Origin: Rhizophagus irregularis
Taxonomy: Eukaryota; Glomeromycota; Glomeromycetes; Glomerales; Glomeraceae
DNA length: 64,000 bases
Assembly (NCBI RefSeq): GCF_026210795.1
Contig: NC_089432.1
Coordinates: 62,001-126,000, forward strand
Direction: 5' to 3'
This document shows, one piece after another, positions 10,421-21,100 of this stretch (its first letter is position 1; every line of letters starts with the position of its first letter). The position numbers were made by a program, and so were the translations under genes. A model generated the notes under the pieces. The model had not been told where the DNA came from and ran no database searches. It saw only the letters and a program-made list of their open reading frames with translations.

Positions 10421-11636
10421 TCCCTACTTGTAATGCTCGACGGTCCATGTGGCTCTTAGAAAAGATCTGTAGAAGGACTTCAATACCTTCTATTATTTTT
10501 TTATTATCCAGAGGGCGACTAGACTTCAGGGCTTCATATCGGGAGAATAACTCCTTCACATTCTCAGTTTTCAGAGTTTCAGTCTTTGCAGTCCTACCCT
10601 GTACTTTTGCTAAGAAGTCCTGAAAGTCAGCTCCTAGGGTTTTACCAGACAGTCCATAAGCTTCCCGAAAGACAAATTTAATCCAGGTATCTGTATTCTT
10701 GGCTAAGACACCAGGTACAAGTAAATGTTGACGCTCTTTAGGGGATGGAAATACCCAAGCAAATTCAATCAAGTGTCCACCTTTTTTTGCTTCAGATACA
10801 CTTTCTGGCCAGGGGTAGGGACCCAAACTTGGATCGAACTGCGATTGAACTGGGTTCAGACTGAGATCGAACTGGGTTCAAACTTGGATCAAACTGAGAT
10901 TGAACTGAGATTGAACTAAGATTGAACTGAGATTGCTCTGTGATCGAACTGAGACTAGTATCCCATCTTCTTTCGAATGGACGGTGGATCACTTTTTAGA
11001 CCGTCCCCAAGATCAAACACTACAAATTCACGTTGCAAAGTAAGATCATCAATTACTGGTGCTAATGACTCTGATTCTTCTGTATATAGGCGAATGATTC
11101 TCTTAGTATCTGTAAGGCTCCCATGACCTCCATGCAGTGAGATGTAGTTAACATTTTCTCGAATAGCCTTAGGAATGGCAAAGAATCTTTGAGCTACATA
11201 AATACATAAAATATTTTTGTGTCGTCCATGTGTAAAGTAACCAGTGATGAGATCCTGGATTTTTTTAGGTGCATCCATCAGATTCTCGAAGATTACCACA
11301 GTAGCTTGAGTAGGGTCAAAGGAGTCAATCTCTGGAATCTCACTATGGGTTACTGCAGTGAATGGGATCTTCTCCTCTTCGAAAAAATCAGCGTACAACT
11401 GCCTACTTTGGCTCGTCAAGATATCTGCCAACTAAAAGTACTGCATCACATAGTACATACCGATTACCATCCTCCTTTGCCTTCTTGTCACCCATTAACA
11501 AGTTAATGATCATAGTTGTCTTACCTGAGTCTGAGCTACCTGCTACGGCTAATCGAAAGGGCCATGATGGAGCAAACTCATTGCCTTGTCTTGAGTCAGT
11601 CGTGTACTCGTCCAAATTGTATACATAAAGATCCAT
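10404..11636 (-). pseudogene. A32-like (FtsK/HerA) packaging ATPase, frameshifted
   Basis: On the minus strand the ATG at 11636 leads to Walker A AGSSDSGKTT (residues 33-42). After a frame change near 11410, Walker B TVVIFEN is followed by GYFTHGRHKNILCIYVAQRF, the signature of genome-packaging ATPases of Polintons and NCLDVs. Further frame changes around a 12-bp repeat tract (10830-10945) precede a helical C-terminal portion (WPESVSEAKKG to LQVGINSIL) in the same gene or an adjacent one. It is divergent from the coiled-coil gene at 11668 across only 31 bp, so the two may share a promoter. No equivalent was found in Polinton 2. Confidence 0.82.
10830..10945 (+). repeat. 12-bp minisatellite in the ATPase tail
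   Basis: Degenerate copies of GAACTGAGATTG / GAACTGGGTTCA follow each other for about 115 bp. On the minus strand they encode a Ser/Gln/Phe-rich linker. Expansion of this tract probably caused the loss of frame between the ATPase core and its C-terminal part. Confidence 0.75.
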
Positions 11637-11667
11637 TTGAATTTTATTCTTACTTAGTTTAAATACT

Positions 11668-12464
11668 ATGTCGACATCAACACCAATTCCAGTTTATACT
11701 CCTTCAGAACCTACTGGACCGCCTCCTGCACACTTGGCTAATGAAGAAGACGATGATGAATTAGTTAGAATACTAAAGGCTCATGCAAATTTATTGACTA
11801 CCAGGGGTCGTTTAACTGTTGATTCAGAGATACAGGAGGCAAATAATCAAATCAAACATATTATTAATATATTAATGTATCGCTGTAAAGCAAAACATGA
11901 AGAACTTGGTATTACAAAAGATTTGTTAGTTTTTGCACAAGGTAAGATAAATGCATTTGATGAAACGTTTACTAATTTAGAACGTCAATTAGTTATTATA
12001 CGTGCTGCCAATGATAATTTCATAGAAGAAAACCATAACCTGCAAAGAGATTATGATACTATGGTAGAGCTTCGTCGACGGGCTATAGGTGAACGTAATC
12101 AGGCACGATATGAACGTAATGTATTACAAGCAGATTATACTCAAGCAGTAATGGATCGTAATGAGACTCAAAATGCTGTGAATCGTGGTAATATCCTTCT
12201 AAATCATTGGCGGCTAAGGCTACTCGGACTGGGGGACAACTTGTATTGGCTAATGCGCAACTTGGACAGGTTAATGCACAGCTAGCACATGCTAATAATA
12301 GGGTGCGTTTTGGAATTCAGACATTAGGGAGACTTAGGAATAGACTTTTCCAACAGATAGCTGCTCTTAGAATTCAGGTACAATGGTTTCGAATTAGACA
12401 ATTGAACCCTCCTCCACCTCTTTTAAACAATCCACTAGAGACAATATGGCTACCACTGCGATAG
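11668..12464 (+). pseudogene. Coiled-coil protein upstream of Gag, frameshifted
   Basis: The ATG at 11668 starts a Thr/Pro-rich leader, an acidic stretch (NEEDDDELV) and then long amphipathic helices rich in Asn, Gln, Arg and Leu. A -1 shift near 12207 leads into LANAQLGQVNAQLAHANN and the tail LNPPPPLLNN, which overlaps the gag start at 12446. Polinton 2 has the same layout (45107-45664 plus the N-terminal half of its gag ORF, ending NNPPN before MATI). So this is probably the N-terminal coiled-coil half of a large Gag, split here by indels. Confidence 0.6.
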
Positions 12465-13810
12465 GATTGCCGATTTTTGAGGGTAAAGCTACTGATGATA
12501 TTGATACATTTGTTAGGCTTTATATGGGTTATCTTGATACTATTAATCTTAACCCATATGCTGCTGGAGGGCCACCAGAGTTTTGGAAAAGAGCTATGGG
12601 TATACTTAAAAGCTGCATGGCCGGTGAAGCAGCTGAATGGTTTGATCGAGAAATTACAGGAAAAAATTGGGAACTTTCTGGTATCACTTCAGCTGGTGGA
12701 GCTAATTTAGCTGCTTTTGTAGCATTAGTGATACCAGAAGGTGTAGGAGGACCGAATGTAGGTACCTATGTAAATGGGTCTGAAGCACAAATCTATTCAA
12801 GAGATCCAGTTAATGCATTAGTAACTATTAGAGCAGCATTTATTCCTACTCATGATTTAATGGGTGGAGATGAAGCTTGGAAAAGAGCTGGTGCTCGTCC
12901 CACGGCAGATAGAGCTGCTCCGGCTACTGCAGATGCTGGTGTTGCTGTTAATAATAATCATCCTATAGTTTTTCCAGGTATTAAACCTAATCAGGCGCTT
13001 TATTGGCTTAGAACACAATTTCCAACTGTTTTAGATGAAAAGAAACGTATCCGTTTTAACAGTCTTTACCAGGAAAATGAGCCAGTTGATGCATTTTATA
13101 GAACTGTAAAGAGGGCTGGAAAATTACTAAGACTAACTGATGATCTTATTATCGACCAGTTCTTTAGAGGTCTTTCGGCTGATAATATTTTTGAAGCAGA
13201 AAGGTTTCACAATCTTAATCCTGATGACTTGGTTAAACATCTGAGAAATTTAGAACGGAGAAGGGCTGAAATGCGCTTGGGGTTACAAGATAGAAATCGG
13301 CGACTTCGAGCAGATTACAGTGATGTAACTCAACCTCCATTAGGAAAACAGGAACCTGTCGTACTGACATCAAAGTCATCTGGGGTTACTCAAGAACAAT
13401 TACAAGAGTTGCTTAAGGCTCAGGCTGAAGAACTTACCAAGAATTTTCAGGTGCAATTTAAACAATTACAGGCTCGGCCAGTTTGTAATCCACCAGTCTA
13501 TAGACAGCAGATTAAACCTTTTCGACAAAAACCATAGAGACGTGTTATTCAGGATCATCAGGATCCTGATTGGGATGATGGTTATGTAGAACCTGATGTT
13601 GGTGATGACCCTGATGCTCCTGAGTGGACTTTGGATGATCATCAACATGCTATTGATCTTATTATGGGATATAAACGTGGGACGTCTAAAATACTTACAA
13701 ATCAACTTCAGAAGGCTAAAGATAGACGTGATGATCTGGATTTGGCCCGAGCAATGAGAAACCTCGATCTTAACGATGATGCTATGGACATTGATACTGT
13801 GAGTTTTGGT

Positions 13811-14357
13811 TAAAGATGGTCATCAGTCCTAAAAGACCACGATCTCGCGGTCCTACACCTTAAAAAGACGGACCGGTCCGTCTTGATGTAGTACCGTGGT
13901 CTTTCGGTCCTGTAACACGTACAATAAGACCGACGGTCTTTTTAAGGACTGCAGTCTTTTTAAGACCGATCAGTCTTTTTTCCTTTTTCTGCAAATAAAA
14001 AATTTTCTATTACTTTACTAGGAACAGTCTTCCTTTATAAATGAACACTAATTGTATAAATTTATAGGAACCATTCCAGACGTATATTATAAGCAAATAA
14101 CATGTATAAAGACGGATTTACTATACTTTATTAACGTTAATTTTCTTTTTTTCCTTGGAGACAGGGAGACAGTCTTTTCTAAAAGTTTCAATATGCATGT
14201 AATAACTTTTATATAAAGACCGATACAAAGACCAGGCCAGTCTCAGGACCGGTCCTACTGCGCCAAGAAAAAATGAAAGACCGCGGTCCGGTCCTACAAG
14301 TCCTGGGACCGACCGGTCCAGAACCGAGTAGGACCTGTAGGACCGATGACCATCTTT
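13811..14357. mobile_element. Mutator-like MITE, 547 bp, in gag
   Basis: It is flanked by 9-bp duplications AGTTTTGGT (13802-13810 and 14358-14366) and has inverted ends AAAGATGGTCATC. The interior is packed with palindromic GGTCC/GACCG motifs and a short AT-rich centre, with no ORF. A 9-bp duplication points to Mutator-like transposases. The element at 61180-62538 has the same end type (TAAAGATG) and a similar target, AGTTATGGG. Confidence 0.85.
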
Positions 14358-14425
14358 AGTTTTGGTGAAAAGGTAGAATTGAGAGAAAAAGATGGTGATG
14401 TCTATATGGTTCGTGTTAGGTCAAA

Positions 14426-14432
14426 AAAAAAG
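14426..14432 (+). other. Candidate -1 frameshift site, Gag to protease (Polinton 1)
   Basis: The heptamer A AAA AAG ends the gag frame one codon before its TAG. The protease frame is exactly -1 to it and open through the site. Homopolymer indel is the alternative. Polinton 2 has a -1 change on an A run at the same junction. Confidence 0.45.
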
Positions 14433-15172
14433 TAGGTTCGAGTATCTCAAAACTTCTTAAGTCGTCTCCAAATAAGACAGCAGTTAGCTCTTCTAGTGTA
14501 CCCTTGAAAGGCAAAGCAACTTCTGTTAAGATTCCTGTAAAAGTTACTGGTAGTAAGTCTACACCTGCAAAAGCTGTTACTAAGAATGACTTATTAAGCC
14601 TGTTAAGGTCTGCAGACTTTAGGAAATTACTCTGTGAGATTCTTCAGGAGGAGATGATGTCTGCTAGAAAAGTCACAGAGATTTCAGATGACTTAGCTGA
14701 GGAGGAACAAGAAGAGGATATCAGGGAATACGATCCTATGGATATTGATATAGCTCGTTTGGAGAATACTAAAGATCTTTTAGCACTGGATGGAGAGGTT
14801 AATGGGATAGCAATTCAGTGTTTAGCAGACACTTGTGCTAATGCGTCTTTTATTCAGAGAGAAGCTGCTGAGGAATTAGGGTTGAATATCGACAAGAGTA
14901 TTACATACAACATATCTGGTGCTCCAGGAACAGGTAGGACATTCGGCATGGTAAAGGGAGTGTCAATCAAACTTACCCCTGATTATGCTATCACTGAGGA
15001 TCTTGCAGTTTTAGATGGATACAAGCATAGGGAAATTGGATTGAGCCGGACGTGTCTGAAACGTTACAATTATGATGTCCATGAATCACGTGAACATGTC
15101 GCCCTTACCTGTGATGGGAAGAATATTTTTATCCCGATAGTTCCTGATGTGAATAGAGAAGACAAAAAATAA
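14433..15172 (+). CDS. pro: Retropepsin-like aspartic protease, variant active site
   Basis: The frame, -1 to gag, opens through the A run. It encodes a basic/Ser-rich linker, an acidic region with PMDIDIARLEN, and a retropepsin-like domain. The expected DTGA box reads ADTCANASFI, so Gly is replaced by Cys. Downstream are an SGAPGTGRTFG flap-like turn and IGLSRTCLKRYNYDV in the position of the second ILG motif. Retropepsins mature Gag polyproteins; the Cys substitution may reduce or abolish activity. No upstream ATG is obvious (the first possible start, a TTG, is at 14504), consistent with expression by frameshifting. Confidence 0.6.
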
Positions 15173-15197
15173 GACCCTTTAATTCTTCTATTTTTTT

Positions 15198-16325
15198 TTA
15201 TTTCCAAAATTTGCGAATTAAGTCAGGGATATCTTCCTTCAATTGGTCAGCAGGTTCCCAAGTGGCTTCTGTATCTGGGTATCGCTCCCACTTAACCAAA
15301 TACTGGTCTTGACCTTTTCTAATGCGATGCCGAAGTATCTGCTCAGGTACAAATCTTTCAGGTTGTCCTCTTATCACAGAGTCAAGTGGAGGCTTTTCAT
15401 TAATAGGAACTACTTGCAATTCCTTTCGGGTATATGCACATTTGGATACACCTAATCGACCATGTGGTCCATTAAGGAGATATGTAGGAGGCTGTTCAGG
15501 TGAGAGTATCATTTTTTTGATTACACGAATGTTTGGGTTCCATCTTATGTCTCCTGTACAGAATTTTCCGTGAAGTTTGTTACCAAGTACAGAAATAGGT
15601 TCATCTAACTTGACTCTGACACGTGTTCCTTCAGAGAGGAGGTCTGTCTTTTTTGACACTTTGGGTGACCCTGTCGGAATGTCTGGGGGATTTCTCTGCT
15701 AGAGTTCATTTACTTTACTCACTATATTATGGAAATCTTCTGACCATTCCACGGATGTCACCCCAGTTTTCAACTCCTGTGCTACCATTCGTTTAAGAAG
15801 GGGTTCTTGGATGGCTTGGATAGCTCTTTCAGCATAAGATTGCTGTTTATGCCTTCCTGGTTCGCCGAACCTCATCATTACCCCTAGGCTGTTCAGGAAA
15901 AAATCACGTACCTGGTCGTTAGTGAATTCTGATCCGGAGTCCGTCTCCAGTCGGTGTGTTGGAGGCTTGATACGATTTCTTTTGTAGATTTTGACAAACC
16001 CGTTTAGAACTCTATTTGCAGTCTTATCCTTTAGGGGTTCTGCATCGACTCTCTTTCCTGCAACTTCCACCACTACGAGAAAATAGTGGAATCCTTTGGG
16101 GTCAACTGGCATCTCTGCAAGATCTGCCTGATGTGTTGCATTTGGTTTCCATACAATTACCTTTGGGCGTTCTGTTGACTTTTCCTTTAGGGGCTTTTTG
16201 TATAGGTTGTAATGCTCTTCACCTTTTAAAATTCGTACTGGTACTCTGGATAGACTGTAGTACTTGTAGTAATTCTCTAATTGTGACATATTACGACAAA
16301 TTAAAGGAAAGATTTCAGACTTCAA
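15198..16325 (-). pseudogene. int: rve integrase with C-terminal chromodomain, one in-frame stop
   Basis: On the minus strand an HHCC-less N-terminal region is followed by the catalytic core with D68 (HQADLAEM), D129 (ETDSGSEF) and E166 (SYAERAIQ), a D,D-36-E arrangement. A TAG at 15699 lies in frame. The rest continues as an SH3-like barrel (GDIRWNPNIRVI) and a chromodomain (QILRHRIRKGQDQYLVKWER, WEPADQL). Polinton integrases join the element ends to target DNA, and chromodomains bias insertion to marked chromatin. The likely start is the Met at residue 13. It is opposite in orientation to gag-pro. Confidence 0.88.
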
Positions 16326-16333
16326 ATCTCAAG

Positions 16334-16654
16334 ATGTCACGATTTTACTGTCTAAAGTGCAAGAAGGAAACTGAGACTGCTAGTGAAATACAAGATATGA
16401 CTACAAATGGGCGTTATCGGCTGCATGGTGACTGCACAATTTGTGGTATGCATAAGAATACTTTTACTGGAATAGACTGGGTGATCAAGAAGAAGACTAA
16501 GGAGAAAAAGAAAGAAACCGCTGCTAAGAGACAGCAGACAGCTTACAATCGGCAATGCAAAAAACTTGGACAGAAAATCATAGATTCTGATGACGCGTGT
16601 AAACAGTGTATTGATAAATGCCTTAAAGAGGCAAAAAAGAGGAAGACGGATTAG
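16334..16654 (+). CDS. Zinc-ribbon protein (DUF5679-like)
   Basis: A 106-residue protein opens MSRFYCLKCKKET, with TNGRYRLHGDCTICG about 30 residues later. The CxxC, NGR, GxCxxCG pattern is that of the short zinc-ribbon proteins of Polintons and large DNA viruses (DUF5679). The remainder is very basic (KKKTKEKKKETAAKRQ) with another Cys cluster, so nucleic-acid binding is likely. It is intact. It is divergent from the integrase, with only a few bases between the two starts. Confidence 0.7.
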   Translation: MSRFYCLKCKKETETASEIQDMTTNGRYRLHGDCTICGMHKNTFTGIDWVIKKKTKEKKKETAAKRQQTAYNRQCKKLGQKIIDSDDACKQCIDKCLKEAKKRKTD

Positions 16655-16694
16655 TACTACCTTCTAAAAGTATTCTTTATCATCTGAATCATCT

Positions 16695-17156
16695 TGGTAT
16701 ACCCATTGTTCAATTACTTATTTTTTCTGATGGGGGCGGGACGGGGTTGGTCTATAGACCTTCTAGGGGTTTACCTGTTAATCTACCTGGTTTGCTATCT
16801 CATTAGCTTATACAGATGATCAGACGGAATCCTGTACATGTGGAAGATGTTCTGGATGTGAAGGATCTGGGGGGGTAAAATCAAAACTTTTTTCTGGGGG
16901 AATCCCTCTCCCGATATTTTTAAAATATCCTCCACATCCTCCACATCCTCCACACTCTTCTGATTCCCTCTTATTTTCCTCTCTTTTCCCTTATTTTATC
17001 TTTTTTTGTTATATATTTTTGTGGAGGATCTATGTGGAGGATTGTGGAGGATATATGGGGGATTCCTGAGCCCCGTAGGGGTCGCTATAGGTCTTGCGAC
17101 GGGTCGTAGACCCGGAGGTGAGTGGTGCTTGCACCTCCCACATCCAGCCCGACGAC
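16695..17156 (-). repeat. Polinton 1 right terminal inverted repeat
   Basis: Reverse complement of 2028-2487 with a few substitutions. It ends CAGCCCGACGAC and is followed by the duplicated GTACA. Confidence 0.93.
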
Positions 17157-18060
17157 GTACAAATCTTTATAATTTTTTTTTTAATTTTATTAATGAACGG
17201 TTACTAATAACTGTTCTTTTCTTTTTTTATAGGTTCGGGTGGACTTCCAAAGAACGGAAAAAGGAGAACCTTTAAGATTCGTAAGTAATATACTTACGAA
17301 TCTTTTTTTTAATATTATGGAACAGTTACTAACTGTTCCTTTGATTTTTTTTTTATAGGTTCGGGTGGATTTCCGTCTTTCCAAGGAACGGAAAAAACTA
17401 AAGATTCAGTATGAATCTTTATTTTTTTATTTTTGTTTATTATTACGAACGGTTTCTAACCATTTTTTTCTTTTTTTTTTAGGTCAGTGTCTTCCGAAGA
17501 ATGGAAAAAACCAAGATTCGTAAATACGAATCTTGGTTTTATTTTTATTTTTTTTTATAATATTAACGAACGGTTACTGATAACTGTTCTTATTTTATTT
17601 TTTTAGCTCAGTAGGCTTCTGAAGAATAACGGAAAACTAAGATTCGTAAGTAAGTATGAATCTTGGTTCTTTTTTTTATTTTTTATTTTTATTTTTTATT
17701 ACTACGAACGGTTTACTAATAACTGTTCTTTTCTTTTTGTAGGTTTTGGAATCTTTAGAAAAGTGGAACCAAGATTCGTAAGTACGAATCTTGGTTTATT
17801 TTTTATTTTTTTTAATATTATTATAAACGGTTATTAATAACCGCTCTTTTTTTTTCTTTTTATAGGTTTGGTGTCTCAAGTGGATTCCGATAAACAGAAA
17901 AAACCAAAGATTCGTAAGTAGAATCTTGGGTTTTTTTGCTTTTTTTTAATATTATGGAATAGTTCTAACCGTTCTTTTCTTTTTTTTATAGTTTTGGTGG
18001 GTTTCCAAAAGATCAAGATTCATAAGTATATACGAATACATGAATTATGTGATTGTGGAA
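17157..18060 (+). repeat. Exon/intron-like tandem array 1, right part (about 7 units)
   Basis: Continuation of the array at 890-2027, same orientation and unit structure, more diverged toward its end. Donor hairpins of the type GATTCGTAAGTACGAATC recur at about 110-130 bp spacing. Confidence 0.82.
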
Positions 18061-18410
18061 TTGTAGATTAGCAATACTTATTTGTAATATGCATTTATAA
18101 ATAAAATTGTGATTTTATTGCGAATATCAAATAAAATGAGTTGTGGCTGAATATTAGTAAATAAATTTAGTACAAATTTGCAATATAAATTAAGTAATAT
18201 TCAGAAAACTATTCACCAAAATTTGCTATCTGAAATTGTTCTGAATGTTAACTGAATTTTGGCCAAAATTTCAAGCTGAACTTTAGGCGAGTGGCAGCGA
18301 ATTGCAGCTAAAAAATCTGCTAAAGTTTGACCAGCATTAGACCATAAATCAGCTTAAAATCGGCTGGCTGAATTTTGGCCGATTTGGACTATTTTGACCA
18401 GTGGCAAAAA

Positions 18411-18964
18411 TTATCCAATGGATTTAAAGAACTTATAAGTCAATACCTGAAATTTGGGCAAAACGAGTTTAAAATATGATGAGAAATGATAATACTTCTG
18501 ACGAGAAGAAGTATTTAGGTATAATTTCTCATGATATAAGAATTCCTAATGATTGATATGTAGACTATTTTGGTCAAAGAATTCTAATTAGAGATGTACC
18601 TGTACATCATCAAAATGATCCTAGATTGCGTGGTTTGTATTATTATTATATTTTACATGACTGGGCAGAAAAGAAGAAAGACCAGTTATATGTTCGACTA
18701 ACTACTAGGCCTACATTAAATTTAAAATCTTGTATTAATTCTTCTGTACCCTTATCAAGAATAGAAAATTTTGATCTTGCGCAAGAAGATTTTGAAAATA
18801 ATAACAAGACAGAAATTACATATAAATTTCCTAAAATTGGTAGAAAATATACAAATAAATGTGAAAATAAAGAAGTTAATGTTAATGTAAATAATCAAAG
18901 CAGAAAAAAATCCAAAAATCATAGAGCTATTTTAGAAAATACAATTCAAAAGTGGATAGAGTAA
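18411..18964 (+). pseudogene. Eroded coding region, right part
   Basis: Protein-like frames run from 18411 (LSNGFKELISQYLKFG) and then, after a frame change and a TGA near 18555, to 18964. The latter part includes YFGQRILIRDVPVHHQNDP, a Tyr-rich stretch and a Lys/Asn-rich tail. It appears to be the continuation of 1-527, separated by the 528-18410 insertion. The family is not recognised. Confidence 0.35.
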
Positions 18965-19600
18965 CAAGAAATTAAGTAAATAGAATTTGACAAAAGAAGA
19001 AAAGAAAAGAAAAAAGAGATCAGAGGGAAAATTCAGAATTGTTTACAATGAAACATCAATCAGATATAATGTTATTTGATTTATTAAATAATATTATAGA
19101 ATGTTTGAATTCTTCTCAAGGAAATTCAAATAATCAATCAGAAAAAAATTTACAAGGTATTTATTATTAATTCCGATGGTAATATTAAGTTTATTTTTAT
19201 GTTGCGTTCAAATTCAAATGTTTGTGTTATGTTCAAATCTGATTTTTGTGTCATATTTAAATTTTTGTCACATTTAAATTTTGATTTTTGTATCACGTAT
19301 AAATTCTAATTTTTATTTTACAATCAAAATTTGATTTTTTATATTAAATTCAATTCTAATTTTAATTCAATTTATAGATAATTTACCTTAATTTTCTTCA
19401 AATTTTATGTATTTGCAAAGAAATTTATAAACATCTTTACTATCTTTTGCACAATTGAATGATTCTGAATATAAAAGTGATAAAATGATAATTCACTTAA
19501 TAATAAATAATAATGTAATTCTTTTAATTGTTTTATGAAATAAATTGGAAAATATATATTTGTAACAATTTTTTTAATTCATTGATTTATTACTTAATTT
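18965..19600. other. AT-rich non-coding stretch
   Basis: Low-complexity sequence with repeated AAATTTTGATTTTTGT-like motifs (19200-19380). I see no gene. Confidence 0.5.
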
Positions 19601-20666
19601 GTGATCCGCCTCAGAACCAGTGAAAGGTACTAATATATATCGGGGAACTATTATAGAGATTAATATTTCTTAAATAATTTTTTCGTGCAAATTTATCAAA
19701 TTTTTTTTAAATAAAAATGTTTGAAATGTTTAAAAAAATATAATTAAATTTTAATATAATCTTTGTAACTGTTGTATTTTTGGGCAAATTCAACATTTAT
19801 GCATTATTAAGGGTTAGGGCTGGAATCTGACATTGCTAAAGAAAAAATTTTTTAATTAATGGTGCTATGACAAAAATATTGTTATATTTAAATTTTTGTA
19901 ATTTTAAGCCATCATTTGATTAAAATCTTCAAATAATTTTAGCTCAATTCCAATTTCAAATTTAGTTATAATTTGTTATATTTGTAAATGTGTGATTTCT
20001 CACCATCTAGTGATCTTATAAGGATGAATTATAGCTCTTTGGAATCCTCTCATTATGATGAATTGAATGGTGGTAATTTCATATCTCTATCATCGATATA
20101 TAACTGGTTAATAATATGTTAATATTAAATAATTGCACATAATTGTTGTGTTATATATTGATTATAGAGATATAGAATTACCACCATTCAATTCATCATA
20201 ATGAGAGGATTCCAAAGAGCTATAATTCATCCTTATAGGATCACTAGATGGTGAGAAATCACATATTTACAAATATAACAAATTATAACTAAATTTGAAA
20301 TTGGAATTGAACTAAAATTATTTGAAGATTTTTAATCCAAAAGTAATGTAAATGATGGCTTAAATTACAAAAATTTAAATATAATAATATTTTTGTCATA
20401 GCACCATTAATTAAAAAATTTTTCTTTAGCAACGTCAGATTCCAGCTCCTAACCCTTAAAAATGCATAGATGTTGAATTTGCCCAAAGATACAACAGTTA
20501 CAAAGACTATATTAAAATTTAATTATATTTTTTAAACATTTCAAACATTTTTATTTAAAAAAATTTTGATAAATTTACACAAAAAAATTATTTAAGAAAT
20601 AATTGATTTACTATAGTAGTTCCCCGATATGTATTAGTACCTTTCACTAGTTCTGAGACGGATCAC
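19601..20666. mobile_element. Foldback element with about 515-bp arms
   Basis: The two halves are near-perfect reverse complements from GTGATCCGCCTCAGAAC at 19601 to the matching end at 20666, with a short centre near 20120-20150. There is no ORF. It contains the recurring motif GGAATCCTCTCATTATGATG, which is also found in other elements here. The target duplication is not clear. Confidence 0.85.
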
Positions 20667-20711
20667 GAATTAATTATTATTTGTATTTAAATATCTTCTC
20701 TGATGATTATT

Positions 20712-21100
20712 CTATAATAAATCACATATTGCATTTCTTATAGTATTACCTTCTAATGTTTTATTAACATTTGTTTCACTATTTACATCAGTTTCTGTAT
20801 CATAATATTGTTCTTCTGGTAGTAAAAAATTACGTCTTTATTTACAAATATTATGAAGTATATAACAAGTAGTTATAATATCATGTGGTATTATTTCAAA
20901 TGAAATTTCTAAACTGTAAAGAAAACATCTTCACCTACTCTTTAATAACCCAAAAGCTTGTTCTACTTTGATTCTTATTTGTAAATGTTTACAATTAAAA
21001 TATGTTTGTTTTTGAATTAATTCTCTACCTACTGTATATCTTTATAAGAAACTATTAACCAATCATTAAGATGCATCAATTGTGGTAATTTTATATTTTT
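20712..21100 (-). pseudogene. PIF/Harbinger transposase C-terminal relic
   Basis: The minus strand reads RIKVEQAFGLLKSR near 20975, then IPHDIITTCYILHNICK and a C-terminal tail to a stop near 20712. This is the conserved end of DDE_Tnp_4 transposases (RVExAFGxLKxR and LHN). Two internal stops and an eroded upstream region show it is dead. A foldback element lies immediately downstream of its 3' end. Confidence 0.7.

Larger units (their letters stand above)
12446..14435 (+). pseudogene. gag: Gag-like capsid protein, interrupted by TAG and a MITE
   Basis: It starts MATTAIGLPIFEG with a Gag-type fold: early Trp/Phe-containing helices, a unique insert (about residues 95-170), then ALYWLRTQFP, RIRFNSLYQENEPVDAFYR and DQFFRGLS, as in the capsid C-domain of Ty3-like Gag. 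TAG occurs at 13535 in the same frame. The frame then continues to 13810, is interrupted by a 547-bp MITE (13811-14357), and resumes from the duplicated AGTTTTGGT to TAG at 14433. No CCHC knuckle is visible. It is transcribed opposite to the integrase, so it is not a simple LTR retrotransposon insertion. Confidence 0.68.
2028..17156. mobile_element. Polinton 1 (Maverick-type element with Gag/protease module)
   Basis: A 15,129-bp element is bounded by about 460-bp inverted repeats starting GTCGTCGGGCTGG and flanked by 5-bp duplications GTACA (2023-2027 and 17157-17161). Removing it rejoins one unit of the array exactly. It encodes PolB, an SF3 helicase, an A32-like ATPase and an rve integrase, which together are diagnostic for Polintons. 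It also carries a coiled-coil, Gag-like and retropepsin-like module and two F-box-like ORFs. Nearly every gene has a stop or frame change, so this copy is probably dead. Fungal Polintons were, as I recall, first reported from a Glomus species. Confidence 0.93.
528..18410. mobile_element. Array-bearing non-autonomous element (outer boundaries tentative)
   Basis: The proposed left end is TAGTGCACACTGGTC at 528. The proposed right end, complemented, reads TTTTTGCCACTGGTC and finishes at 18410. The flanks TTAATTAA (520-527) and TTATCCAA (18411-18418) could be a decayed 8-bp duplication, with 5 of 8 bases matching. Coding-like sequence on both sides appears continuous once this interval is removed. 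It contains the first exon/intron-like array and, inserted in that array, Polinton 1. The boundaries are weaker than for the two similar elements at 31834 and 40908. Confidence 0.4.

Noticed and set aside
12446-15172. Gag and protease of Polinton 1 as an inserted LTR retrotransposon
   Set aside because: No reverse transcriptase, RNase H or LTRs were found. The integrase is on the opposite strand, and the same module occurs in Polinton 2.
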